From assembly GCA_017432825.1 (NCBI GenBank), contig JAFRIJ010000009.1, positions 1-64,000 on the forward strand: a DNA stretch of 64,000 nt. The letters are read 5' to 3'. Below, one piece after another: positions 7,005 to 15,660 of this stretch (its first letter is position 1; each line of letters opens with the position of its first letter). Source of the DNA: Bacilli bacterium (GTDB lineage: Bacteria; Bacillota_I; Bacilli_A; RF39; UBA660). The notes under the pieces are model-generated. The model ran no database searches and was not told the DNA's origin. It saw only the letters and a program-made list of their open reading frames with translations. The translations under genes were made by a program, and so were the position numbers.

Positions 7005-8577
7005 GATTAGGCAAGTAAAGATTTTAGCAAGTACTTATTCCTATGAAAAATTAGTGAATAAATGTGCTTCTATATTAAATGTATCTAAGGATAGTTTTAT
7101 TAGTTTTAATATATTTAAGAAGTCTATTGATGCTAGAAAGAAGCCTAATATATATTATAGTTTTATTGTGGATATTTATCTTAAGAATGAAGATATAATT
7201 TTTAAAAATAATAAAAATAAAGATGTTGTATTTGTTAATGAAGAAGATTTGATTTATAAGTTTATTCCTAGTGGTGATATTAAATTAAAAAATAGACCTA
7301 TTATTGTTGGATGTGGTCCTTGTGGATTAATAGCAGGGTATATGTTAGCAAGTTATGGATATAGACCTATTATTATTGAACAAGGTATGGATGTTGATAC
7401 TAGAGATAAAGATATAATAGATTTTTGGAAGAATAATAAATTGAATAATAGATCAAATGTACAATTTGGTGAAGGTGGAGCTGGGACGTTTTCTGATGGT
7501 AAGTTGAATACTTTAGTTAAGGATAAGAATAATTATCAGAGGAAAGTATTTGAAATATTTGTAGAAAATGGTGCTTCTAAAGAGATATTATATGAAAATA
7601 ATCCTCATATTGGTACTGATGTTCTTAAGAATATGGTTAAAAATATAAGAAATAAGATTATTTCTATGGGTGGAGATGTTAAATTTAATACTAAATTAAC
7701 TGATATTGGTATTGTAAATAATAAATTAAATTATATAGTTATCAATAATAATGAAAAAATAGATTGTAATGTATTAGTTCTTGCTATTGGTCATAGTGCT
7801 AGGGATACTTTTAAATTATTATATGATAGGGGAATCAATATGGAATCTAAACCTTTTGCAGTTGGTATTAGAATAGAACATCCTCAAGATATGATTAATA
7901 AAAATCAATATGGTACTAATGAATTAGGAAGCGCTAGTTATAAGCTTACATATAGAACTAAGAGTGGTAGAGGTGTATATTCATTTTGTATGTGTCCTGG
8001 CGGGTATGTAGTTAATGCTAGTAGTGATAATAATATGTTATGTATTAATGGAATGAGTAATTATAATAGAGATAGTGGTAATGCTAATAGTGCTATTATT
8101 GTTACAGTTAATTCTGATGATTATGGTAAGGAATTATTTGATGGTGTTAGGTTTCAAGAAAAGCTTGAAAGAAATGCTTATAATGTTGGTAAGGGGTATA
8201 TTCCTATTTCTTTATATAAAGATTATAAGAATAATTGTATTTCTAAATCTTTTGGTAATTATTTGCCTAAGATTATGGGTAGTTATAATTTCGGTAATAT
8301 TAACGAAATATTTCCTAATTATATAAATGATTCTTTAATTGAAGGAATTGAATATTTTGGTACTAAGATAAATAATTATAATAGAGATGATGCTATTATA
8401 GAGGGAGTTGAATCTAGGACTAGTTCTCCTATTAGGGTTATTAGAGATAGTAATTGTGAGTCTAATATATCTGGTATTTATCCTGCTGGTGAAGGATGTG
8501 GGTATGCTGGAGGTATTACTACTTCTTCTGTTGATGGTATTGCTGTTTTTGAGAAAATTGCTAGTAAATATAAATAG
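6997..8577 (+). CDS. COG2509-type FAD-dependent dehydrogenase
   Basis: About 526 residues. An N-terminal domain of some 85 residues (RIRQVKILASTYSYEKL start) precedes a Rossmann FAD site VGCGPCGLIAGYML at about 103-116. The family signature FGEGGAGTFSDGKLNT comes next, and the C terminus has YPAGEGCGYAGGITTSSVDG. This is the usual architecture of uncharacterised COG2509 dehydrogenases. The frame is open from 6961, but the GTG at 6997 is chosen because GCAGGTGATAATT gives a standard binding site. It overlaps the upstream flavoprotein stop. The reaction is unknown; the operon with a second flavoprotein suggests a linked redox step. Confidence 0.85.
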   Translation: MIRIRQVKILASTYSYEKLVNKCASILNVSKDSFISFNIFKKSIDARKKPNIYYSFIVDIYLKNEDIIFKNNKNKDVVFVNEEDLIYKFIPSGDIKLKNRPIIVGCGPCGLIAGYMLASYGYRPIIIEQGMDVDTRDKDIIDFWKNNKLNNRSNVQFGEGGAGTFSDGKLNTLVKDKNNYQRKVFEIFVENGASKEILYENNPHIGTDVLKNMVKNIRNKIISMGGDVKFNTKLTDIGIVNNKLNYIVINNNEKIDCNVLVLAIGHSARDTFKLLYDRGINMESKPFAVGIRIEHPQDMINKNQYGTNELGSASYKLTYRTKSGRGVYSFCMCPGGYVVNASSDNNMLCINGMSNYNRDSGNANSAIIVTVNSDDYGKELFDGVRFQEKLERNAYNVGKGYIPISLYKDYKNNCISKSFGNYLPKIMGSYNFGNINEIFPNYINDSLIEGIEYFGTKINNYNRDDAIIEGVESRTSSPIRVIRDSNCESNISGIYPAGEGCGYAGGITTSSVDGIAVFEKIASKYK

Positions 8578-8604
8578 AAAACATATACTTAATTAGGTGA
8601 TATA

Positions 8605-9264
8605 ATGAATCGTTATAAGACACTTATGATAGTTATGTTTTTTTTATTTGTTTTTTGTTTTAGTAAGGTTAATGCTAATGTTAGACATTATTCGTTATTG
8701 GGTAGATGTTTTTATGTAGATCCAGGACATGGTGGTAGAGATAGTGGTGCTATATCATCTACTTTTATGGAGAAAGATATGAATATGATTCTTTCTAATA
8801 AATTGGCTTCAGAATTATTTAATAGGGGTGCTATGGTATTTTTAACTAGAGATGGTGATTATGATTTATCTCGTAGTACTATTAATAAAAAAAGAGATGA
8901 TTTATATAGAAGAGTTAGGTTAATTAATAGTTCTAAATGTGATATGTATATTTCTATTCATATGAATGCTAGTCCTAGTAGTAAGTGGCAAGGAATACAG
9001 GTTTTTTATAGTAATATTTTAAAAGAGAACAAATTATTAGCGGCATTAATTACGGATAGTTTATCTAGTAATATGAAGAATGTTAGGGATTATAAGAAAG
9101 AAAATGGGTATTATATGTATTCTAAATTAAAGGTACCTGGTGTATTAATAGAGGCTGGTTTTATAAGTAATAGTAATGATAATTATAAGATTAGACAAAA
9201 TGAATATCAGGATATTTTTGTAAAAAATGTTGTTAATGGTATAGAAAAGTATTTTAATAATTAA
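8605..9264 (+). CDS. N-acetylmuramoyl-L-alanine amidase (Amidase_3, CwlD-like)
   Basis: A 219-residue secreted zinc amidase that cleaves the lactyl-amide bond of peptidoglycan. The signal segment is residues 7-25. Zinc and catalytic residues are visible: His42 in DPGHGG, Glu56 in FMEKD, His119 in SISIH-type YISIHMNAS, and a late Glu in LIEAGFISN. The size and the single domain without wall-binding repeats match CwlD, the spore-cortex muramic-lactam amidase, but many non-spore amidases share this form. The start has AGGTGATATA. It lies 27 bp after the flavoprotein gene and may be cotranscribed with it. Confidence 0.85.
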   Translation: MNRYKTLMIVMFFLFVFCFSKVNANVRHYSLLGRCFYVDPGHGGRDSGAISSTFMEKDMNMILSNKLASELFNRGAMVFLTRDGDYDLSRSTINKKRDDLYRRVRLINSSKCDMYISIHMNASPSSKWQGIQVFYSNILKENKLLAALITDSLSSNMKNVRDYKKENGYYMYSKLKVPGVLIEAGFISNSNDNYKIRQNEYQDIFVKNVVNGIEKYFNN

Positions 9265-9274
9265 AAAAATAATG

Positions 9275-9288
9275 TATAATAATATAAT
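9275..9288 (+). promoter_or_regulatory. tandem -10-like boxes before the small membrane protein
   Basis: Two overlapping-range TATAAT boxes (9275-9280 and 9283-9288) lie 20-30 bp before the next start codon. No good -35 box is present. Confidence 0.35.
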
Positions 9289-9307
9289 GGAATAGGTAGG
9301 TGGATAT

Positions 9308-9670
9308 ATGGAAAAGGTTTATTTAAAATATGATGATGTTAGACCTTGTGTAGAGTGTGATTATGGTTTTGTTAGTAAAATACTATATATGGGTTTTTTA
9401 TATCCTTATTTTAAGGGAGATTTATCTTTCTTTGGTATTATTTTAGCTTTACAGGTTTCTGTATGTTTACTTTTATGTATTATATTTAGTATGCCTATTA
9501 TTGTTAAGTTATTATTATGTGTTATTATGATAGTTATTATTAATTTTTTATTTGCATGTAATTATAATTTGCTTGTTATAGAGAAATTACTTAAGGAAGG
9601 ATATTATCCTTTAGATTATAATTCATCTCAAAAATTAATAAAAAAAGGAATATATTTTAAATTACAATAA
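9308..9670 (+). CDS. small membrane protein, DUF2628-like
   Basis: A 120-residue protein with two or three hydrophobic segments (about 40-95). The patterns YPYFKGDLSFF before the membrane part and YNLLVIEKLLKEGYYP after it recall DUF2628-type proteins, which have unknown function. A GGTGGAT site supports the start. It lies before the Abi-family gene, 22 bp apart, so the two are probably cotranscribed. Whether they work together is not known. Confidence 0.5.
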   Translation: MEKVYLKYDDVRPCVECDYGFVSKILYMGFLYPYFKGDLSFFGIILALQVSVCLLLCIIFSMPIIVKLLLCVIMIVIINFLFACNYNLLVIEKLLKEGYYPLDYNSSQKLIKKGIYFKLQ

Positions 9671-9692
9671 ATAATAATAAGGTGGTGTGGCT

Positions 9693-10619
9693 ATGGAAAA
9701 GCAGTTTAAGTCTTTAGATGAACAAATAAGTATATTAAAAGAAAAAGGTCTAATTATTGAAGATGAAGAATTTGCAAAGGAAATATTACTTCGTGAAAAC
9801 TATTTCTTTATAAATGGATATAGAACTTTACTTATGAATTCTTATCAAGATAAGACTTTTATATTAGGTGCTACTTTTAAAGAATTATATTCTATCTTTT
9901 TGTTTGATAGGTATATTAGAAATATTTTATTTAAGAATTTAATGGTAATAGAGAATCAACTTAAATCTGTAGTTTCTTATCAGTTATCTAGAAAATATGG
10001 ATATAGAGATAAAGATTATTTAAATGTAAAGAATTTTACAAAAGAGAAATTTAAAAATAGAAGAGTAAAAGATATTATTGAAAAGATGAAGAGGCAAGTT
10101 AGAAATAATGGGGCTCATCATATGGCGACACAGCATTATATAACTAATTATGGATATATTCCTATGTGGGTTATGGTTAAAGTATTATCTTTTGGAATAG
10201 TTTGTGAATTATATTCTATTTTAAAGAATGAAGATCAGGTAAGTGTTGCCGATATGTTTGGTGTTAATACTAATTATATGGAAAGTTTTTTACCTATACT
10301 ATCTAATTATAGAAATTTATGTGCTCATGAGGATATTGTTTATGATCATAGAACAGAGAAGGGTATTGTTAATACTCCTTATCATCAGAAACTACATATT
10401 CCTATTATGGATGATGAATATATATATGGTAAGAATGATATTTTCTCTGTATTTATAATATTTAAGTATTTACTTAGAAAAGATGATTTTAGAATGATGA
10501 TGAGAGAAGTTAATTATGAAATAGATAGATTAGATGGTGTTATTAATTCTGTTCCAATTAATAAGATATTAGATAGAATGGGAATTCCAGATAATTATAT
10601 GGATTTAGTTGATATGTAG
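9693..10619 (+). CDS. Abi family (AbiD/AbiF, Abi_2) protein with HEPN motif
   Basis: A 308-residue protein of the Abi_2 family, known from phage abortive-infection systems. The N-terminal block (FKSLDEQISILKEKGLII and LLRENYFFINGYR) and the central LFDRYIRNILFKNLMVIE are typical. The C-terminal half contains NYRNLCAHED, which holds the R-x4-H motif of HEPN ribonuclease folds. The presumed role is cell-suicide RNA cleavage on phage infection; related proteins also occur in toxin-antitoxin and RNA systems. The ATG at 9693 is chosen because AAGGTGG lies at good spacing; the GTG at 9687 is too close to it. Codon use here resembles the core genes, so it is not an obvious recent arrival. Confidence 0.8.
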   Translation: MEKQFKSLDEQISILKEKGLIIEDEEFAKEILLRENYFFINGYRTLLMNSYQDKTFILGATFKELYSIFLFDRYIRNILFKNLMVIENQLKSVVSYQLSRKYGYRDKDYLNVKNFTKEKFKNRRVKDIIEKMKRQVRNNGAHHMATQHYITNYGYIPMWVMVKVLSFGIVCELYSILKNEDQVSVADMFGVNTNYMESFLPILSNYRNLCAHEDIVYDHRTEKGIVNTPYHQKLHIPIMDDEYIYGKNDIFSVFIIFKYLLRKDDFRMMMREVNYEIDRLDGVINSVPINKILDRMGIPDNYMDLVDM

Positions 10620-10633
10620 GGAGTGTGTAATTT

Positions 10634-11734
10634 ATGAATAAAAATAATAGTGGAGTTATAATTGTTTTATCAATGTTAATATCATTTATTTGTGGTGGAA
10701 TTGGGGCTTTTATTTTAGTTAATTATAATGATAGTAATAGAGTTATTGTTACTAATACTGGTTCTACTATTAGGTTAAGTGAAGAAAATAGTATATCAGA
10801 ATCTGTTAAGAAAGTTTTTGATTCTGTAGTAGTTGTAGAGGGATTAAAGAATAAGCAGTTAATATCTACTGGTACTGGTTTCGTGTATAAGCAAACTGAT
10901 AAGAAAGCGTATGTTATGACTAATCATCATGTTGTAAATGGTAGTGATTCTGTTAAACTTATTTTGTCTAATAATCAAGAAATAGATGCAGTAGTTGTTG
11001 GTAGTGAAGCTTATTCTGATATTGCTGTATTGAGTGTTGATGCTAAGAAAATTTTATCTGTTGCTGTATTGGGAGATAGTTCTAAGACTTTGGTTGGAGA
11101 TACTGTATTTACAGTTGGTTCTCCTGAGGGCGTTTCTTATGCTGGTACTGTTACTAAGGGAATATTATCTGGAAAAGATAGATTAGTAGCGGTTGCATTA
11201 TCTAATTCTGCTTCTTCTGATTATTATATGAAAGTATTGCAGACAGATGCTGCTATAAATCCAGGTAATAGTGGAGGTCCTATATGTAATTCTAATGGTG
11301 AAGTTATTGGAATTACTAATATGAAATTAGTTGATAGTTCTGTTGAAGGAATGGGGTTTGCAATTCCTATTGAGGATGCTTTATATTATAGTGCTATACT
11401 AGAAAAAGGTAATAATATTGAAAGACCTTATGTTGGTATTGGGATGTTAGATATTGGTGATTCTTTCTATCTATGGCAGAATGGTATAACTATTCCTGAT
11501 AAGGTTACTAGTGGCGTTGTTATTTCTACTGTTAGTGATAATTCTCCTGCTAAGGCAGCTGGATTAAAGAAGGGAGATATTATTGTTAAATTAGGTGATA
11601 GTGATATTAAGTCTTTAGCAGAATTTAGATATGAATTATATAAATATAAAGTTGGGGATGAAGTTAAGGTTAAATTTATTAGAAATGGTAAAAATAATGA
11701 GACAACTATAAAATTAGCTAAAAATAATAATTAA
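10634..11734 (+). CDS. HtrA/DegP-type membrane-anchored serine protease
   Basis: A 366-residue protease with an N-terminal membrane anchor (about 8-30), a trypsin-like domain and one C-terminal PDZ domain (about 265-360, GVVISTVSDNSPAKAAGLKKG). The catalytic triad is visible: His99 in TNHHVVNG, Asp129 in SDIAVL, Ser213 in NPGNSGGP. It should degrade or refold damaged exported proteins on the outer face of the membrane. It sits 14 bp after the Abi gene. No two-component system is seen nearby. Confidence 0.92.
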   Translation: MNKNNSGVIIVLSMLISFICGGIGAFILVNYNDSNRVIVTNTGSTIRLSEENSISESVKKVFDSVVVVEGLKNKQLISTGTGFVYKQTDKKAYVMTNHHVVNGSDSVKLILSNNQEIDAVVVGSEAYSDIAVLSVDAKKILSVAVLGDSSKTLVGDTVFTVGSPEGVSYAGTVTKGILSGKDRLVAVALSNSASSDYYMKVLQTDAAINPGNSGGPICNSNGEVIGITNMKLVDSSVEGMGFAIPIEDALYYSAILEKGNNIERPYVGIGMLDIGDSFYLWQNGITIPDKVTSGVVISTVSDNSPAKAAGLKKGDIIVKLGDSDIKSLAEFRYELYKYKVGDEVKVKFIRNGKNNETTIKLAKNNN

Positions 11735-11756
11735 AAGAGACTATGTCTCTTTTTTT
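11734..11756 (+). terminator. terminator of the htrA unit
   Basis: An 8-bp stem AAAGAGAC/GTCTCTTT with a TAT loop and a T run, directly at the htrA stop. Confidence 0.7.
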
Positions 11757-11803
11757 AGAGGAGATTAGATTTTTTTTGGGAATAATATTATTAGGTGATA
11801 AAG

Positions 11804-12496
11804 ATGAAGTTTAAAGATATTCCAAAAGAAGAAAGACCTAGAGAGAGACTTGTTATGTATGGTGCATCAAGTTTATCAAATGAAGAATTATTAATGATTA
11901 TATTAAAAACAGGAACTAAGGATTATTCTGTTAAAGATGTTAGTTTAAATATACTTAATTTATGTGATGGTATTAATAAATTAAAGGATATTACTATAAA
12001 TAAACTAACTATGATTAAGGGAATAGGTAAGATTAAAGCTATTGAATTAGTAGCAGTTATAGAGCTTGCTAAGAGAATGTATGAATCTACTTCTATTAAA
12101 GATGTTATTTGTTGTACTAATCCTCTTAATATTATTAATTATTTTAATTATTTATTTAAAAATAAAAAGCAAGAGGAATTTTATGTTATATATTTAGATA
12201 ATAAAAAGAAATACTTAGATAAAAAGAAATTATTTGTTGGGAGTATTAATTATTCTGTTAGTCATCCTAGAGAAATATTTAAAGAAGCGTATTTGTTATC
12301 AGCGTCATTTATAGTATGTATACATAATCATCCTAGTGGAGATGCTAGTCCTAGTAAAGAAGATATGATATTAACTAAGAGACTTAAAGATATTGGAGAA
12401 TTACATGGTATTTATTTGGTTGATCATATAATAATTGGAAACAATAATTATTATAGTTTTTATGAGGATAATAATATAGTTACACATAATAAGTAA
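11804..12496 (+). CDS. radC: RadC-family JAB/MPN protein
   Basis: A 230-residue protein with an N-terminal helix-hairpin-helix domain (GIGKIKAIELVAVIELAKR) and a C-terminal JAB1/MPN metalloprotease-like domain with the metal motif HNHPSGDASPS and a following Asp. RadC proteins were linked to DNA repair, but their biochemical role is unsettled. The ATG at 11804 is preferred over the GTG at 11795, which lies inside the TTAGGTGAT site. It stands between two terminators or weak hairpins and is probably cotranscribed with the next gene. Confidence 0.9.
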   Translation: MKFKDIPKEERPRERLVMYGASSLSNEELLMIILKTGTKDYSVKDVSLNILNLCDGINKLKDITINKLTMIKGIGKIKAIELVAVIELAKRMYESTSIKDVICCTNPLNIINYFNYLFKNKKQEEFYVIYLDNKKKYLDKKKLFVGSINYSVSHPREIFKEAYLLSASFIVCIHNHPSGDASPSKEDMILTKRLKDIGELHGIYLVDHIIIGNNNYYSFYEDNNIVTHNK

Positions 12497-12529
12497 TATA
12501 ATTCATATTATTTATTGTAGGTGATGTTA

Positions 12530-13366
12530 ATGAAAAATATTGTTAAGATTATTGGGTTGTTTGTTTTAATAGTATTTAGTTTTTTTTATAGTGATAAAGT
12601 TGCTTCTGTTATATCTTCTAAAGATTCTTTAATGGTCAAGATTGATAATGCTGCTGCTAATTATGATGTTAAATCTATTTCTGGTATTATTAAGGATAAT
12701 ACTATAATTCCTGGTATTAGGGGAAGAAAAGTAAATATAAATAATTCTTATAAAAAGATGAGGGAATATGGAGAATTTAACGATGATTTAATTGTATACG
12801 ATTATATTAATCCTAGTAATAGTTTAGAGGATAATAAAGATAAATTTATAATAAGTGGTAATGATACAAAGAACATGGTTAGTATTATTTTTATATTGGA
12901 TAATGTTAAATATATTGATAAATTAGATAGTGTTGTTAAGAATAAAGGTATAGTTATTAATTATTTTGTTTCTTCTAATTTTTTAATTAGTAATTCTACA
13001 TATATTACTAATTTAAATAATGTGGAAATATATAATTATGGGGATGATGGTAAATATTATCCTGATAATTTATTGTTTTATAATAATTTAATTACTAGGA
13101 TTACTAATAATAAAGCTATATATTGTTTAAGTTTAGATTATGATAGTGATGTTTTGTCTTTGTGTAGTAAAAATAATTTATATACTGTTGTACCTAATAT
13201 TATTAAATCTGATCCTTATATTGGTGTAAAAAATAGTGTTAAAAGTGGTAGTATTATATTATTTGAGTTAAATAATAATTCTATTACTGAATTATCTATT
13301 ATTATTGATTATATTAAAGGTAAGGGTTTAGATATAGTTGGTTTATCTAATTTATTAAGTGAATAG
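12530..13366 (+). CDS. secreted degenerate polysaccharide-deacetylase-like protein
   Basis: A 278-residue protein with an N-terminal membrane or signal segment (about 3-20). The region IRGRKVNINNSYKKM resembles the linker of Firmicutes deacetylases. The C terminus (KSGSIILFEL, then DYIKGKGLDIVGLSNLLSE) matches the last strands of the NodB fold. The usual catalytic Asp pair and zinc His-x3-His are not seen (FILDN replaces TFDDG), so it is probably inactive as a deacetylase and may only bind glycan. GTAGGTGATG supports the start. A weak AGAGG/CCTCT hairpin follows the stop. Confidence 0.55.
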   Translation: MKNIVKIIGLFVLIVFSFFYSDKVASVISSKDSLMVKIDNAAANYDVKSISGIIKDNTIIPGIRGRKVNINNSYKKMREYGEFNDDLIVYDYINPSNSLEDNKDKFIISGNDTKNMVSIIFILDNVKYIDKLDSVVKNKGIVINYFVSSNFLISNSTYITNLNNVEIYNYGDDGKYYPDNLLFYNNLITRITNNKAIYCLSLDYDSDVLSLCSKNNLYTVVPNIIKSDPYIGVKNSVKSGSIILFELNNNSITELSIIIDYIKGKGLDIVGLSNLLSE

Positions 13367-13403
13367 TAGAGAGGTTATACTTTCCTCTTTTAGTATAAAA
13401 ATC

Positions 13404-13432
13404 TTGCTTTTTATTATTATTTTTGATATCAT
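13404..13432 (+). promoter_or_regulatory. promoter of the SipW-type gene cluster
   Basis: TTGCTT, a 17-bp spacer and TATCAT lie 25 bp before the first of the three tandem secreted paralogues. Confidence 0.45.
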
Positions 13433-13456
13433 ATTTATAGAATAAGGTGTGATAAA

Positions 13457-14149
13457 ATGAAGAAGCTAAGAGAATTAAAATATACTTATGTTGTAGTAAT
13501 TATTTTTATGTTAGTAGTATGTGTTATTGGTTCTACTTATGCTTATTTAACTAGTACTGCAAATTCTTCTAATGATGTAGGTACTGGATCTACGGGATAT
13601 AATGTTAGTATGAGAATAACTCCTATATATAGTGATTTCGCTTTAATTCCTATGGATGATAATGATGCATTAAAAGCTATAGGTAATGAATGTAAAGATA
13701 AATATAATCATGGTGCTTGTAATTTATATAATATTAATGTATATGGTTATGATTCATCTATAAGTGCTATATCTGGTAAAATTAATACTAGTTTAGATGG
13801 TATTACTAATCTTAGTTATATGGTTTTAGAAGAAGTTGATTATAATATAGATAATGAGGATGATTGTGTTAGTATAGATTCATCTAATTATTGTGTTGGT
13901 AAAGTACAAACACATGTTGTTCCTGATACTGATATGTCTTTAGGTGATAATTATAATGTTTTTGGTTTAGATAGTAAGAATTTACTTTTAGCTATATGGG
14001 TTACTAATTTAAATGAAAATCAGAATTCTTTTGATATTGGTAATTATAATTCTGTTGTTACTGTATTTCTTGGTGGAGATGGTGGACAAGTTAGTGGTAG
14101 TATAAATGGTACTTTAGAGAATTATAGTAATTTACAAGGTGGGGAATAA
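13457..14149 (+). CDS. SipW-type signal-peptide secreted protein, paralogue 1
   Basis: A 230-residue secreted protein. Residues 10-33 are a hydrophobic signal ending in GSTYAYLT, the pattern cut by SipW-type signal peptidases in TasA and camelysin proteins. A beta-rich domain follows. It shares with its three paralogues a two-Cys block, here NECKDKYNHGACNLYNINV, about residues 77-95, in which the Cys probably pair. This copy is the most divergent. The next gene starts 2 bp after its stop, so they are cotranscribed. Probably a surface fibre or matrix subunit; that is inference from the signal type and paralogy. Confidence 0.6.
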   Translation: MKKLRELKYTYVVVIIFMLVVCVIGSTYAYLTSTANSSNDVGTGSTGYNVSMRITPIYSDFALIPMDDNDALKAIGNECKDKYNHGACNLYNINVYGYDSSISAISGKINTSLDGITNLSYMVLEEVDYNIDNEDDCVSIDSSNYCVGKVQTHVVPDTDMSLGDNYNVFGLDSKNLLLAIWVTNLNENQNSFDIGNYNSVVTVFLGGDGGQVSGSINGTLENYSNLQGGE

Positions 14150-14151
14150 AT

Positions 14152-14808
14152 ATGAAGAATGGTATAATGTCTTTAAGATCTTTTATAATAATATTAATTC
14201 TAGTATTTTTTATTAGTATATTAGGGGCTACATTTGCATATTTTGCTGCTACACAAACTAGTAATGCTGGTGATATTACTGGTAATGCTGCTATGATTAA
14301 TTTAACATTAAATGTTAATAAAATATTACCTCAAGAAAATGGTAAAATAGTTCCTCAATTACCTAATAGGGCTTTAGAGAATGCTATTAAGAATAATTGT
14401 GTAGATGATAATGATAATGTTGTTTGTCAGGTATATAAAATAAGTATAACTAATGGAAGTAGTGCTACTGTTATTGTTGATGGAAAAATGTCATTTTATG
14501 GTGATGATAATTTGACTGTTAATTTAAGTGATATTATTCCTCATATGAAATGGATGTTAATTTCTTCTTTTGATGAGAATAATATTTCTACTACTAATTT
14601 GGGCAGCGATTCAATTAAAAATGCTGACTCAAGTAATAGAAATTTTGTTTCTAATGTTTCTATTTCTCCTAGTGGAATTGAGAATTATTATGTTGTTGTT
14701 TGGCTTAATGAAGAAGGTAGTGAGCAGAGTGGACAGAATCAAACATTTAGAGGTAAAGTTTCTTTTATTGCGTCTAATGGTAGTGGAGTAACAGCAACTT
14801 TTTCATAA
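14152..14808 (+). CDS. SipW-type signal-peptide secreted protein, paralogue 2
   Basis: A 218-residue secreted protein with a hydrophobic signal ending in GATFAYFA. It shares blocks with paralogue 3: a KIVPQLPNRALENAI stretch and NNCVDDNDNVVCQVYKISI, the family's two-Cys motif. The C terminus (YYVVVWLNEEGSEQSGQNQ and FRGKVSFIASNGSG) matches paralogues 3 and 4. The GGTGGGGAAT site lies at the end of paralogue 1. No terminator is evident before paralogue 3, which has its own promoter. Confidence 0.65.
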   Translation: MKNGIMSLRSFIIILILVFFISILGATFAYFAATQTSNAGDITGNAAMINLTLNVNKILPQENGKIVPQLPNRALENAIKNNCVDDNDNVVCQVYKISITNGSSATVIVDGKMSFYGDDNLTVNLSDIIPHMKWMLISSFDENNISTTNLGSDSIKNADSSNRNFVSNVSISPSGIENYYVVVWLNEEGSEQSGQNQTFRGKVSFIASNGSGVTATFS

Positions 14809-14822
14809 TATTAAAATAATTG

Positions 14823-14851
14823 TTGATTTTTAGAAAATTAATTGATATACT
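14823..14851 (+). promoter_or_regulatory. promoter of SipW-type paralogue 3
   Basis: TTGATT, a 17-bp spacer and TATACT with an extended TGA. It allows paralogue 3 to be made separately from, and perhaps in excess of, paralogues 1 and 2. Confidence 0.6.
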
Positions 14852-14881
14852 ATAATTAGTAGAAAGTATGGAGGATTATAT

Positions 14882-15592
14882 ATGGAAGATAGGAATAATG
14901 TGAATAAGAAAATTGGAATGCTAGTGGTTGGTATTGCAGTATTATTAGTTAGTGTTACTAGTGCAACATTTGCGTATTTTGCTTTATCAGTTAATAATGC
15001 TACTGCTGTTACTGGTACTACTGCTACAGCAAATTTAACTTTAAGCGTTGAAGAGCAAGCTTTAAAGACACCTAATACTGGTAAAATGGTACCTCAGTTA
15101 GGAGCAGCTATTGGTACTGCAATTAATAATACTAATAAATGTGTTGATGCAAATGGTAATATTGTTTGTAAAGTTTATAAGATAACAGTTACTAATACTT
15201 CATCTGCTGGTGCTTTAGTTAATGGTACTATTACTTTTACAAACTATTCTGGAACAACTAATTTAAGATGGAGAAGAATTGATAGTGCTACTACTGCTAC
15301 AACTTCTACTGCTAGTACATCTTATGCACCTGCTGGTGTAACTGTTGTTATGAACGAAGAAGATGATTTAACTACTGGTAGTGAATGTGTTCCTTCTAAT
15401 TCAGCAAAGAGAACAGGATGTACTGATGTTTCCTTGGCTGCAACTAGTGGAAGTGCAGATTATTATATAGTTGTTTGGGTACAAGAAACAAATAGTGATC
15501 AAACTACTGCTGATGCTGGTAAAACATTTAATGCAACTGTTAAATTTGAAGGTGCTAATGGTCAAGGTATTACTTCTACAATAACTTCTTAA
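14882..15592 (+). CDS. SipW-type signal-peptide secreted protein, paralogue 3 (likely major subunit)
   Basis: A 236-residue secreted protein, very rich in Thr, Ala, Ser and Asn. The signal ends in SATFAYFA. The two-Cys block NKCVDANGNIVCKVYKITV is followed by TNTSSAGALVNGTITF. The C-terminal half has YYIVVWVQETNSDQT and FNATVKFEGANGQGITSTI, closely matching the distant fourth copy. Its own promoter, a strong GGAGG site and a strong terminator suggest high expression, as for a structural subunit. A polymerised surface fibre like TasA is a reasonable guess. No SipW peptidase gene is in the window. Confidence 0.65.
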   Translation: MEDRNNVNKKIGMLVVGIAVLLVSVTSATFAYFALSVNNATAVTGTTATANLTLSVEEQALKTPNTGKMVPQLGAAIGTAINNTNKCVDANGNIVCKVYKITVTNTSSAGALVNGTITFTNYSGTTNLRWRRIDSATTATTSTASTSYAPAGVTVVMNEEDDLTTGSECVPSNSAKRTGCTDVSLAATSGSADYYIVVWVQETNSDQTTADAGKTFNATVKFEGANGQGITSTITS

Positions 15593-15616
15593 GAGATATT
15601 TATATCTCTTTTTTTT
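15591..15616 (+). terminator. terminator of the SipW-type cluster
   Basis: An 8-bp stem AAGAGATA/TATCTCTT with a 4-nt loop and a run of eight T residues. Confidence 0.75.
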
Positions 15617-15660
15617 ACATAAAATAATAATTACTATTCATAATAAAAATAGGTGATGTT

